A stretch of 8,295 nucleotides of DNA from NCBI GenBank assembly GCA_018609935.1, contig JAHENH010000096.1, forward strand, positions 1 to 8,295, given 5' to 3'. The DNA comes from Halobacteriales archaeon (GTDB taxonomy: Archaea > Halobacteriota > Halobacteria > Halorutilales > JAHENH01). The notes below the pieces were generated by a model, which was given only the letters and a program-made list of their open reading frames with translations, searched no databases and was not told the DNA's origin. Shown in pieces: positions 1 through 6,274 of the stretch (its first letter is position 1; every line of letters starts with the position of its first letter). A program made the position numbers and the translations under genes.

Positions 1-120
1 TATTTCAGGCCTATCAAACGCTATCCTTACAGCTCTGACGTCTTTAGCTCTATGATATGTAATATCTTGAAATTCTTCTATTTTTTCCCATTCACTAGAA
101 TCAAATAGTTCAGACACCAT
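1..120 (-). CDS. menB: 1,4-dihydroxy-2-naphthoyl-CoA synthase, N-terminal 40 residues (partial)
   Basis: The minus-strand frame from the ATG at 118-120 is open to the window edge and gives 40 residues. They begin MVSELFDSSEWEKIEEF and end VRIAFDRPEI. The segment T-Y-H-R followed by R-I-A-F-D-R-P-E is the opening of the crotonase fold as found in MenB. MenB converts o-succinylbenzoyl-CoA to 1,4-dihydroxy-2-naphthoyl-CoA in menaquinone synthesis, in the cytoplasm. The catalytic residues lie outside the window. The gene starts 31 bp after the menD stop and is last of the three visible men genes. I see no ribosome binding site. Another crotonase-family enzyme would be possible from so short a piece, but the menD neighbour makes MenB by far the best call. 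Confidence 0.88.
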   Translation of the reverse strand, partial: MVSELFDSSEWEKIEEFQDITYHRAKDVRAVRIAFDRPEI

Positions 121-151
121 AATAAAAACCAAGTACGATAAAAGAAAAAAT

Positions 152-1924
152 TTAGCTTAATTCTTTTTTTACAGTATCCTGAAGTTCTTCTCTTATCCTA
201 TGACTTCTTTCAGATTCAACTTTTACCTCAACTATACTAGCATTATTTCTTTTTGTAGCTGTGTTATAGGCATCTTTAAAACCATCCATATTATCTACAG
301 AAGTAAAATCTAGATCATATATTTCTTTTGTAGGCTGGAAATTTAATCCATGGGGACTTTTAAAATATGTAGTAAAAGGAGGATCAAAATTTTCTATAGG
401 TAACATATGGAAGATACCGCATCCGTCATTGTTTATTAACACAATAGTAGCGTTTATTCCACATCGTTTCATAGCTAACAAACCATTCATATCATGATAG
501 AAAGCATGGTCTCCTGTGACCAAAATTAGATTATCTTCTGTGCCACTAGAAGCTCCAAGGCCACTACTAATTATTCCGTCAATACCGCTCGCGCCTCTAT
601 TTCCTATAACTGTTATATCAGATGAACTGGGCTTCCCAAATCTGTCAAGATCTCGAACAGACATACTATTCGATACAAATATAGTGGACGGATCCGGTGC
701 AAGAGAAATAATTTTATTTAGTATAGATCCTTCAAAGTATTTAGAAAATCCATCTATAATTTTCCAGTATTTTTTTTCTAGTTCCCTGAACTTTTCTAGC
801 CAATTCGTCTCTTCTCTTACTGTAAGTTCTGAACTAAGTGATCTTGAAAAATGGTCAGGATCACATATCAAAAGATCTGTAGCTGTAAATTCAGCTTCAG
901 GCCACCCTCCTGATGGATCAATTATAAATTGTCTACAATTAGATCTTTTAAAATATTTACGCAGATTTTTTGAAGTAGGTGATGCTCCAAACCTAATAAC
1001 AACATCCGGATCAGGTAAGCCCGAGGATATTTTTTCAGCTAGATATGAATCATATCCTCCACAAACTACAGTTTTGTTTATATGTTCACCAAATCTTAAA
1101 GTAGAAACTGGATCTGCTAGAATAGGGAAATTTGTAGTTTGTGCAAGTTTACTTAATAAATTAGGACTTGGAAGATTTTGTGAATTAGGCCTGCATATTG
1201 ATGCAGGACCTACAAAAATCAATCCCTTATTTGCTTTAGATATACTTTTGGATAATTTTTGAACGTCTTTATCATTCAATTTTTGATTTCCTTGAATAGT
1301 ATTAATAAATCCTTTTTTTCTACCTGTTGACTCTAAAGGATATTTTTCCTCAAAAAAGTCAGGTATATCACCTTCCATTTCTACAGGTTCGAGTGGTTTA
1401 GCAAATGGAACATTTAAATGTACAGGACCAGCTGGGTTTTTACTAGCTTCAATTACAGACCTTGAAATTGAAGTTCTTAGAGATCTTATACGTCTAGGTT
1501 CTATTTGAGGTTCTGGAAGATCTCTATACCATCTCACAGAATCACCATATATTTTTTGTTGATCTATAGTCTGATTAGCTCCACTTTCATATAATTCAGG
1601 AGGTCTATCTGCAGTTAAAACAATTAAAGGAACTCTGGACCAATCCGCTTCAATAACAGCGGGGTGAAAATTAGCTACCGCTGTTCCAGATGTACACACA
1701 AGGGGGGTTATCTCTCCTGTTCTCTTTGCGCGTCCTAAAGAAAAGAAAGATGCAGAACGTTCGTCTAGATGTCTGTAAACTAAAACATCTGGGTGTTTAG
1801 CAAAGGCATAAGTAAGAGGTGTAGACCTACTACCTGGAGCAATAGAAACTGTAGAAATACCTGAAGATACCAGCTCCTCTACAATAACATTTCCCCAAAA
1901 AATGTTTTTGTTTGCTTTTCTCAT
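152..1924 (-). CDS. menD: SEPHCHC synthase MenD (2-succinyl-5-enolpyruvyl-6-hydroxy-3-cyclohexene-1-carboxylate synthase)
   Basis: The product is 590 residues, close to the usual MenD length of 550-600, so it appears complete. MenD is a cytoplasmic thiamine-diphosphate (ThDP) enzyme that joins 2-oxoglutarate, after decarboxylation, to isochorismate. Visible family marks are IAPGSRSTPLT (28-38), the activating glutamate in RHLDERSASFF (E55), CTSGTAVANFHPAV (77-90) and TADRPPEL (104-111). Near the C-terminus are GNRGASGIDG (441-450) and the ThDP/metal-binding segment GDHAFYHDMNGL (471-482) running on to NNDGCGIF (498-505). It lies between menF (31 bp upstream) and menB (31 bp downstream), an order typical of haloarchaea. 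No ribosome binding site precedes the ATG, but a run of TATA-like sequence does (see 1941-1955), so it may also be transcribed on its own. Nothing looks truncated or missing. Confidence 0.97.
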   Translation of the reverse strand: MRKANKNIFWGNVIVEELVSSGISTVSIAPGSRSTPLTYAFAKHPDVLVYRHLDERSASFFSLGRAKRTGEITPLVCTSGTAVANFHPAVIEADWSRVPLIVLTADRPPELYESGANQTIDQQKIYGDSVRWYRDLPEPQIEPRRIRSLRTSISRSVIEASKNPAGPVHLNVPFAKPLEPVEMEGDIPDFFEEKYPLESTGRKKGFINTIQGNQKLNDKDVQKLSKSISKANKGLIFVGPASICRPNSQNLPSPNLLSKLAQTTNFPILADPVSTLRFGEHINKTVVCGGYDSYLAEKISSGLPDPDVVIRFGASPTSKNLRKYFKRSNCRQFIIDPSGGWPEAEFTATDLLICDPDHFSRSLSSELTVREETNWLEKFRELEKKYWKIIDGFSKYFEGSILNKIISLAPDPSTIFVSNSMSVRDLDRFGKPSSSDITVIGNRGASGIDGIISSGLGASSGTEDNLILVTGDHAFYHDMNGLLAMKRCGINATIVLINNDGCGIFHMLPIENFDPPFTTYFKSPHGLNFQPTKEIYDLDFTSVDNMDGFKDAYNTATKRNNASIVEVKVESERSHRIREELQDTVKKELS

Positions 1925-1940
1925 TATATATTTTTGTATT

Positions 1941-1955
1941 TTTATATTTTATATA
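1941..1955 (-). promoter_or_regulatory. possible TATA box for leaderless menD transcription
   Basis: Read on the minus strand, the short menF-menD gap contains TATATAAAATATAAA, centred about 24 bp before the menD ATG. That is the spacing expected for an archaeal TATA box driving a leaderless transcript. In such AT-rich sequence a chance match is easy, and read-through from menF is an equally good explanation. Confidence 0.28.
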
Positions 1956-3299
1956 TCAAGTAATTTCATCAATTATTGGAAATTTAAGTTTAGTTTCTTC
2001 CCATTCTTTTTCAGGAATACTTCCCTCTACAATACCTGCGCCTGCAAATACAATTATATTTTTATCTTTATTTAAACCTGATCTTATTCCAACAATGAAT
2101 GATCCATTACCTTCCAGATCTATCCAACCTATAGGACTAGCATACCATCCCCTATCAAATGGTTCTATTTCTTTAATAGTTTTTAATGCTTTTTTAGGGG
2201 GTAGCCCTCCTACTGCTGGAGTTGGATGGAGTGATTCTAGCAATGAAAAAATATTCTTATTAGAATTTAATTTACCTGATATTTGAGTCTCTATATGTTG
2301 GATATTTTTAAGTTTCCTTACATTCCGAGATGATATATCCAATTGTGAAGCTATAGGATTGAGTTGTTGTTTTATAGCTTCTAATACTAAGTTATGCTCA
2401 AGAAGCTGTTTTTTATTGTTTAATAGTTTTTTACTTAATTTTTCGTCTCTCTGGAATGTCTTTCCACGAGGAGCGGAGCTTGCTAACGCTTGAGTTTCTA
2501 TTTTCCGTCCGTTCATAGATACTAATTTTTCAGGTGTTGCACCAAAGAAAGTTTGATTTTTTGAGGGTCTGAACATAAATTTATAACATTTTGGATAAAC
2601 ATACGAAAGACGTAATAATATATCTGGGATATCTAATTCTTTATCCAGTTCAACAGATAATGCCTGTGCAAATACTACTTTTTGAGTATCTCCCTTGTCG
2701 ATATTTTCTAATATTTTTGAAACCTGGTTACACCATTGTTCTTTATCCACTATATTTTTAATTTTAGATATTTTTGGTGTATCTATTGTCTGGTTGTTAG
2801 ATGAACTATAACTATATTCTTTGATTTCATCTATATATTTTTCCAGGTTATTACTAGAACTTATACTATTAACTGTTAACCAATTTCTATCGTTTACAGA
2901 GGTTAACTGTATCTCTGGTAGGATAAATTCTGCATCATAAAAATTTTTCCATCTTAATTTTTTCTCTGTTTCAGATGTTGAAGGATGAAAAGAGAAACCG
3001 CCAAAAATTTTAGGTTTAACAATATCAGGTATATTATCTATATTCATCTTCTTAGATTTATCAAGTTTATTAAACAAATTTTTGGCTTCTTTGTTAATTT
3101 TTTGAAAACGTTTAGGTCCACTAGCAGTAATTCTAGCAACAGTTCCTTTAGCAACAATACTTAAACCTGGTTTATCCCAAAAAAATAATACATCATTAGA
3201 ATTTAAAATAGGTCGAAAAGAAATATATTTATCTAGTTTATAAATTTTACTTTCTACCTTAATATTTTTTATCGAAGCTGTATTATCCAAAAACCTCAT
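1956..3299 (-). CDS. menF: isochorismate synthase MenF
   Basis: The 447-residue product belongs to the chorismate-binding enzyme family and converts chorismate to isochorismate, the first committed step to menaquinone. The C-terminal half carries the family signatures: QKVVFAQ with the likely general-base lysine K207, GATPEKL with E257, ETQALASSAPRG (268-279), KKQLLEHNLV (296-305), LHPTPAVGG (358-366), DRGWYASPIGW (382-392) and the metal-binding AGAGIVEGSIPEKEWEE (419-435). The N-terminal 180 residues are poorly conserved, as usual. PTPAVGG and the position next to menD favour isochorismate synthase over anthranilate or salicylate synthase. The protein is rich in Lys, Asn and Ser rather than acidic. 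It begins with the first in-frame ATG, 31 bp upstream of menD, and is the first gene of the operon. Confidence 0.95.
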   Translation of the reverse strand: MRFLDNTASIKNIKVESKIYKLDKYISFRPILNSNDVLFFWDKPGLSIVAKGTVARITASGPKRFQKINKEAKNLFNKLDKSKKMNIDNIPDIVKPKIFGGFSFHPSTSETEKKLRWKNFYDAEFILPEIQLTSVNDRNWLTVNSISSSNNLEKYIDEIKEYSYSSSNNQTIDTPKISKIKNIVDKEQWCNQVSKILENIDKGDTQKVVFAQALSVELDKELDIPDILLRLSYVYPKCYKFMFRPSKNQTFFGATPEKLVSMNGRKIETQALASSAPRGKTFQRDEKLSKKLLNNKKQLLEHNLVLEAIKQQLNPIASQLDISSRNVRKLKNIQHIETQISGKLNSNKNIFSLLESLHPTPAVGGLPPKKALKTIKEIEPFDRGWYASPIGWIDLEGNGSFIVGIRSGLNKDKNIIVFAGAGIVEGSIPEKEWEETKLKFPIIDEIT

Positions 3300-3376
3300 A
3301 TTTATTTAAGTGATGTATTTTAGTTTGGTTACTTGTCTTATTAAAACTTCTATTAAAAACAAAATAGTTAAACCGT

Positions 3377-3390
3377 AATTATCTTATATA
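3377..3390 (-). promoter_or_regulatory. candidate menF operon promoter (TATATAAG box, 14-mer shared with 5307-5320)
   Basis: The minus strand reads TATATAAGATAATT here, about 80 bp before the menF ATG. The same 14 bases occur at 5307-5320, about 55 bp before the ATPase ATG. TATATAAG is a good archaeal TATA box and would place transcript starts near 3358 and 5288, giving leaders of roughly 58 and 33 bases. The repeat in equivalent positions is what is seen; the promoter role is inference. Confidence 0.4.
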
Positions 3391-3439
3391 TAATCTATAT
3401 AACCAATCTTCTATATTAATTTCATCTTTTGTGTTATAG

Positions 3440-3745
3440 GGGGAGTTGGGTCAAAAACCTCATTAAAGCTGGTTGACATTTTCCCGCTCTAAATCCGATA
3501 GATCCCTTTTCATATCCATCCAGCTTAGAGAGATAAACTCTTAAGAGGTCTTGATGTCCTAGGGCTTACATTTCAACATTACCTGCGGTAGAAAATTAAT
3601 TCTTGATAAGATTTATTCTCGTCCAATGACCCTATGGTGTTTCTTTCGAACACACAAGATACACATTTCCATATACAAAAATATAAGTAAGTCCATGTAT
3701 CCTTTACATGAAATCTCTGAAGAGGTCTTATTTGAACCTCATACA
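3440..3745 (-). ncRNA. candidate structured non-coding RNA of unknown family
   Basis: This stretch has no open frame of note but is richer in G+C than the surrounding spacers and packed with complementary segments. These are 3487-3492 with 3525-3530, inside it 3497-3503 with 3514-3520, 3637-3641 with 3649-3653, 3633-3637 with 3669-3673, 3694-3699 with 3705-3710, 3722-3726 with 3736-3740, and a long-range helix of 3448-3453 (GGGTCA) with 3627-3632 (TGACCC). An alternative helix is 3466-3472 with 3520-3526. Two positions, one in the 7-bp stem and one just beyond the outer stem, pair as G-U on the minus strand but would be A-C mismatches on the plus strand, which points to a minus-strand transcript. 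A TATA-like AT block at about 3755-3775 would start it near 3740. The length of about 300 bases suits an SRP or RNase P RNA, but I do not find the invariant motifs of either. Confidence 0.45.
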
Positions 3746-3754
3746 AACTTATAA

Positions 3755-3775
3755 TTGTATAATTTATTTTTTTAA
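3755..3775 (-). promoter_or_regulatory. possible TATA region for the candidate ncRNA
   Basis: On the minus strand this AT block contains AAAAAATAAATTATAC, about 25-30 bp before the first stem (3722-3740) of the structured region. The placement fits an archaeal core promoter for a minus-strand RNA. The base composition makes such matches common, so this is weak on its own. Confidence 0.28.
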
Positions 3776-3845
3776 TAAATATTTTACATCTATAAAGTAT
3801 AGATATTAAATTAAATATAGGAAATTAATATAAAAAGAGTTATTT

Positions 3846-4295
3846 TTATTTTGGAGTTATTTCTGCGTTTTCTTTTACGTTTGATAATACAACATTCGTA
3901 TTAGTTTCTTTTACAACATCGTGGTTTAGTATTTCTTTTATCATTCTGTTCATGTCTTCTGTGTCTTTGAATTTTCCTATTGCTATTAGGTCGAAGTCTC
4001 CGGTTACTTCATAGACATCAGTAAGATTCTCCTTATTTTCTAACTCCCCTGCAAGCTCTGATATTCCTTCCCCCTCTGCTTTTATCATTAATGTACATGT
4101 AACTGTATAACCTAGTTTTGAATAATCTAAAACTGGTTTGAATCCTTTTATTATTCCTTGTTTTTGCATTGTGTCTACGTGGTTACTTATTGTAGTTACT
4201 GATACGTCTAGGTCGTCTGCTATGCTTCTGAAGCTTGCTCTTCCGTCTTCTAAGAGTTTAGTTAAAATCTTATTATCAAGATTTTTATGCGCCAT
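3846..4295 (-). CDS. Lrp/AsnC family transcriptional regulator, haloarchaeal type
   Basis: The product is 149 residues when started at the ATG at 4293-4295 (MAHKNLDNKILTKLLEDGR), the usual length for the family. The frame is open for a further 36 codons to 4403, but that extension is hydrophobic, aromatic-rich and unlike any Lrp N-terminus. A TATA-like box at 4321-4332 also lies about 31 bp before 4295 and would fall inside the longer frame. Residues 7-48 form a winged helix-turn-helix with recognition helix VSVTTISNHVDTM (31-43). Residues 62-140 form the RAM ligand-binding and oligomerisation domain, with VYEVTGDFDLIAIGKF (94-109) as its signature. Such proteins are DNA-binding octamers that respond to amino acids or related effectors and often repress their own gene. 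The effector cannot be told from sequence. The gene stands alone between the ncRNA candidate and the ATPase. Confidence 0.93.
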   Translation of the reverse strand: MAHKNLDNKILTKLLEDGRASFRSIADDLDVSVTTISNHVDTMQKQGIIKGFKPVLDYSKLGYTVTCTLMIKAEGEGISELAGELENKENLTDVYEVTGDFDLIAIGKFKDTEDMNRMIKEILNHDVVKETNTNVVLSNVKENAEITPK

Positions 4296-4320
4296 CTTAA
4301 AAACAATATTCGATAGACGT

Positions 4321-4332
4321 TTAAAATAACTT
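4321..4332 (-). promoter_or_regulatory. likely TATA box of the lrp-like gene
   Basis: The minus strand reads AAGTTATTTTAA, centred about 31 bp before the ATG at 4295, as expected for a leaderless archaeal promoter. It supports the internal start and argues against the upstream start at 4403. The sequence between box and ATG has a partly symmetric core (CTATCGAATA), a possible autoregulatory site, but the symmetry is weak. Confidence 0.4.
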
Positions 4333-4462
4333 CCATTTTGTCCAACTACGACGTAATAAAATAACACAACACTAATTAATCTGTAAAAATATCTATAATT
4401 CACTACTCTACACTGAAAAAGTTTTTAGAAATTAAAAAATTACTAAATTAGTTAGCAATAGC

Positions 4463-5254
4463 CTAGTTAAGTAAGCGATCATATATATTATTATATTTAT
4501 CCTCAATTTTTTTTGGATCCTGTTTTTCCTCAGATGTAAGAATTGGAAGTCTAATAGTAGCTAAAGGTGAAAGATAATCCACTACATCCTCCACTACAGG
4601 CTCTAGAATACCTTCTCTATTAGATCCCATACATATTTTACAAGCCTTTATATATTTTGATCCTTCATATATCTCCACCTGCATTGGTTCTACAACAGCT
4701 ACTCTGCTAAAACCTATATCTTGAAGTGGTAATGCTACATCTTTATATGATTCAACTATACTATTCTCAAAACATTTTATTTTTTCTCTAAAATCTTCCA
4801 TTTCAGTCATATATTCATTTTCCATTAATTCATTAAAATCATCAAATGATTCTATATATATACAATCTTCTAATGGTAAGTTGTTTTTTAACAGATCTGG
4901 AAGCTCAATATTATTATTTACTATATATTTATCCCCTAATCTATCTAAAACAAATTCACTTCCTTGCCGTCCTAATATTCTAGAACCCTTTCTCGGAGAA
5001 GGCCTCCATAATCTATGAAGATTATTTATTTCTTCAGGATTGGATATACCTGAACTAACTTTAGATAAAAAAGATGCATCTTTACCATAAAGAGTACCTT
5101 CTTGGACAGAGCTTAAAAATTGATCATAATGATACCAATAATTATTGGATGCTCGAGGCTTAAATCCAACACCTGAAATTCTTTTAACTAAACCTAATGT
5201 AAAAGTAGTCTTACCTGAATCAACCTGTTTTTTACCTACAACTAATAAAGTCAT
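4463..5254 (-). CDS. P-loop ATPase of a type known mainly from haloarchaea, function unknown
   Basis: The 263-residue product begins MTLLVVGKKQVDSGKTTFTLGLV. This is a beta strand followed by a Walker-A-like loop ending D12-S-G-K15-T-T17, resembling the deviant P-loop of dethiobiotin synthetase and MinD-like proteins. GFKPRASNNYWYHYD (30-44) and YGKDASFLSK (56-65) recall the substrate-facing segments of the dethiobiotin synthetase fold, and LHRLWRPSP (79-87) is another block typical of the archaeal family as I remember it. IYIESFDDF (132-140) may close the nucleotide site. The C-terminal part has CKICMG (205-210), two cysteines in an otherwise cysteine-poor protein. There is no signal peptide or membrane span. 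The role is unknown; biotin synthesis is not implied, since no bio genes are near. It is a single gene, transcribed towards lrp, 167 bp from that gene's proposed start. Confidence 0.8.
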   Translation of the reverse strand: MTLLVVGKKQVDSGKTTFTLGLVKRISGVGFKPRASNNYWYHYDQFLSSVQEGTLYGKDASFLSKVSSGISNPEEINNLHRLWRPSPRKGSRILGRQGSEFVLDRLGDKYIVNNNIELPDLLKNNLPLEDCIYIESFDDFNELMENEYMTEMEDFREKIKCFENSIVESYKDVALPLQDIGFSRVAVVEPMQVEIYEGSKYIKACKICMGSNREGILEPVVEDVVDYLSPLATIRLPILTSEEKQDPKKIEDKYNNIYDRLLN

Positions 5255-5306
5255 AATATATTCTCAGATATTATACACAGATCAAAATCTTTTTCTAGAT
5301 CGTTTC

Positions 5307-5320
5307 AATTATCTTATATA
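5307..5320 (-). promoter_or_regulatory. candidate ATPase promoter (TATATAAG box, 14-mer shared with 3377-3390)
   Basis: The minus strand carries TATATAAGATAATT, identical over 14 bases to the sequence upstream of menF. It lies about 55 bp before the ATPase ATG and would give a leader of about 33 bases. The identity may reflect a shared core promoter or a common regulator, or may be chance in AT-rich DNA. Confidence 0.4.
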
Positions 5321-5373
5321 GATATAGATAGAAATTCTAGTAAACCGTCCTTAAAAATATAAAATAGTAACAA

Positions 5374-5423
5374 ATTTTTTATCCGTTTCTATCAAAATAT
5401 AATATAAATTATGGATAAAAAAT
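5374..5423. repeat. 11-bp perfect inverted repeat with 28-base loop
   Basis: ATTTTTTATCC at 5374-5384 is the exact reverse complement of GGATAAAAAAT at 5413-5423. The right arm also forms a small hairpin of its own (GGAT, five A, ATCC at 5413-5425). It lies after the possible 64-residue gene (which ends at 5492) and upstream of the ATPase gene. It could therefore end minus-strand transcription with a U-rich tail, or be a protein-binding site. The surrounding sequence (5255-5491) holds no other gene that I can support. Confidence 0.5.
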
Positions 5424-5491
5424 CCTTCTTAAAATAGCATTTAAATTTCTTTATCTCAGAAAAATGTAGGAAAGCGATAACTATAAATAGT

Positions 5492-5686
5492 TTAGATAAA
5501 TATTTTAAATCTATAAAAAATAAAATAAAATAGAAAAAAGTAGAAACCATATACTAAAAAAGTATAAATAAGTATTTCCAAGTAACCGAAAATATTATCA
5601 GAAATTATATATTCCGATAGAATACTCATTGTTATTATAGTCAAAATTAAACTTAGAAACACAAAGATAAATATATTTGAGAACAT
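5492..5686 (-). CDS. possible small two-span membrane protein
   Basis: The frame gives 64 residues, MFSNIFIFVF to FYRFKIFI. It has two long hydrophobic stretches, about residues 4-23 and 33-57, separated by a short loop with Glu, Ser and Asp, and ends in basic residues (YRFKIF), which would place the tail in the cytoplasm. A minus-strand TATA-like box, CTATATAAAA at 5721-5730, lies about 39 bp before the ATG. I do not recognise the protein. Random AT-rich DNA tends to encode Phe/Ile/Leu-rich frames, so this may be spurious. For it speak the clean two-span plan, the promoter-like box and the otherwise unexplained 584-bp gap; against it speak the short length and extreme composition. Confidence 0.38.
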   Translation of the reverse strand: MFSNIFIFVFLSLILTIITMSILSEYIISDNIFGYLEILIYTFLVYGFYFFLFYFIFYRFKIFI

Positions 5687-5788
5687 CAGTATTTTATTAG
5701 ATTATTACTAAATTAAATATTTTTATATAGAAAAAACAATTAGTTTTCTAGGCTTTATACCCTGATGATATTTGTCTTTTATCAACAG

Positions 5789-5798
5789 TTTATAAAAT
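5789..5798 (+). promoter_or_regulatory. possible TATA box for the 125-residue gene
   Basis: TTTATAAAAT lies about 45 bp before the ATG at 5839 and would give a leader of about 18 bases. A second AT-rich box (5815-5826) is too close to the ATG for a leaderless start. Support is positional only. Confidence 0.25.
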
Positions 5799-5838
5799 AT
5801 TTCATATTTATTTAATTATATATTAAACAAAAAAATAT

Positions 5839-6216
5839 ATGGGAGAAGAGACTGAAAAAAAGGAAAAATTTTATTCTGTATTCCGAGAATGTGTAAGAAC
5901 AGCTAGGAATAATGATACAATATATTATAGTGATATAGCTGATATTGTTGGAACAATTCCTTTGAATACAGGGGTTTGGGCTGAGAAAATATGTAAAAAG
6001 ATGGATAGAAATGGAGTTCCTATGTTAGGTGCTGTAATAGTCTATAAAAGACCTAATAGTGAAGAGATACCTGGAGACGGATTTTTTAGGGTCGCTTATG
6101 AACTAGGAAAACTTAATAAAAAACCTAAAAATATGTCTCTGGATGAAAAAATTAATTTTTGGAATAGTGAATTATCTGAAGTCTATAATTTTTTCAAGGG
6201 TGATTCCAAACAGTGA
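5839..6216 (+). CDS. conserved-looking hypothetical protein, 125 residues
   Basis: I do not recognise a named family. The protein begins with a charged, lysine/glutamate-rich stretch, followed by a helix (residues 10-24). YYSDIADIVG (29-38) resembles the first part of a winged helix-turn-helix. GVPMLGAVIVYKRPNSEEIPGDGFFRVAYELGKL (59-92) reads like a conserved strand-turn-helix core ending in PGDGFF. The C-terminus has WNSELSEVYNFF (108-119), an amphipathic helix. This plan recalls small hypothetical proteins scattered in bacteria and archaea, and loosely the DNA-binding part of alkyltransferase-like proteins, though the active-site PCHR is absent. No membrane span or signal is visible, so it is cytoplasmic. 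It is the first plus-strand gene, 58 bp before hemH, and might be co-transcribed with it, although a T-run (6223-6229) lies between them. Confidence 0.75.
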   Translation: MGEETEKKEKFYSVFRECVRTARNNDTIYYSDIADIVGTIPLNTGVWAEKICKKMDRNGVPMLGAVIVYKRPNSEEIPGDGFFRVAYELGKLNKKPKNMSLDEKINFWNSELSEVYNFFKGDSKQ

Positions 6217-6274
6217 TCAGTAGTTTTTTATCTGAATCGTAATTTATTCTTTTTTACAAAGGTTAGCTTATTTT

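Noticed and set aside
516..1262. 248-codon plus-strand open frame
   Set aside because: It lies wholly inside menD on the opposite strand. The product is low in motif content, and menD has full family signatures.
1912..2286. 124-codon plus-strand open frame
   Set aside because: It overlaps the start of menD and the 3' end of menF antisense and has no recognisable domain.
3637..3653. tRNA-like T arm around the TTCGAA at 3645-3650
   Set aside because: The hairpin GTGTT/AACAC has a seven-base loop, but the TTCRA is misplaced in it and no acceptor, D or anticodon arm can be arranged around it on either strand.
3440..3745. RNase P RNA or SRP RNA on the minus strand
   Set aside because: The size fits, and a stretch near 3545-3575 loosely recalls RNase P (GUAAGCCCUAGG then CAAGACC). 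However, the near-invariant GAGGAAAGUCC and ACAGAA/GGCUUA elements are absent, the 3' segment GACCCAACUCCCCC has no 5' partner for helix P1, and the SRP loop motifs are missing.
4138..4329. 63-codon plus-strand open frame
   Set aside because: It is antisense to the winged-helix coding part of the lrp-like gene and is best explained as a shadow frame.
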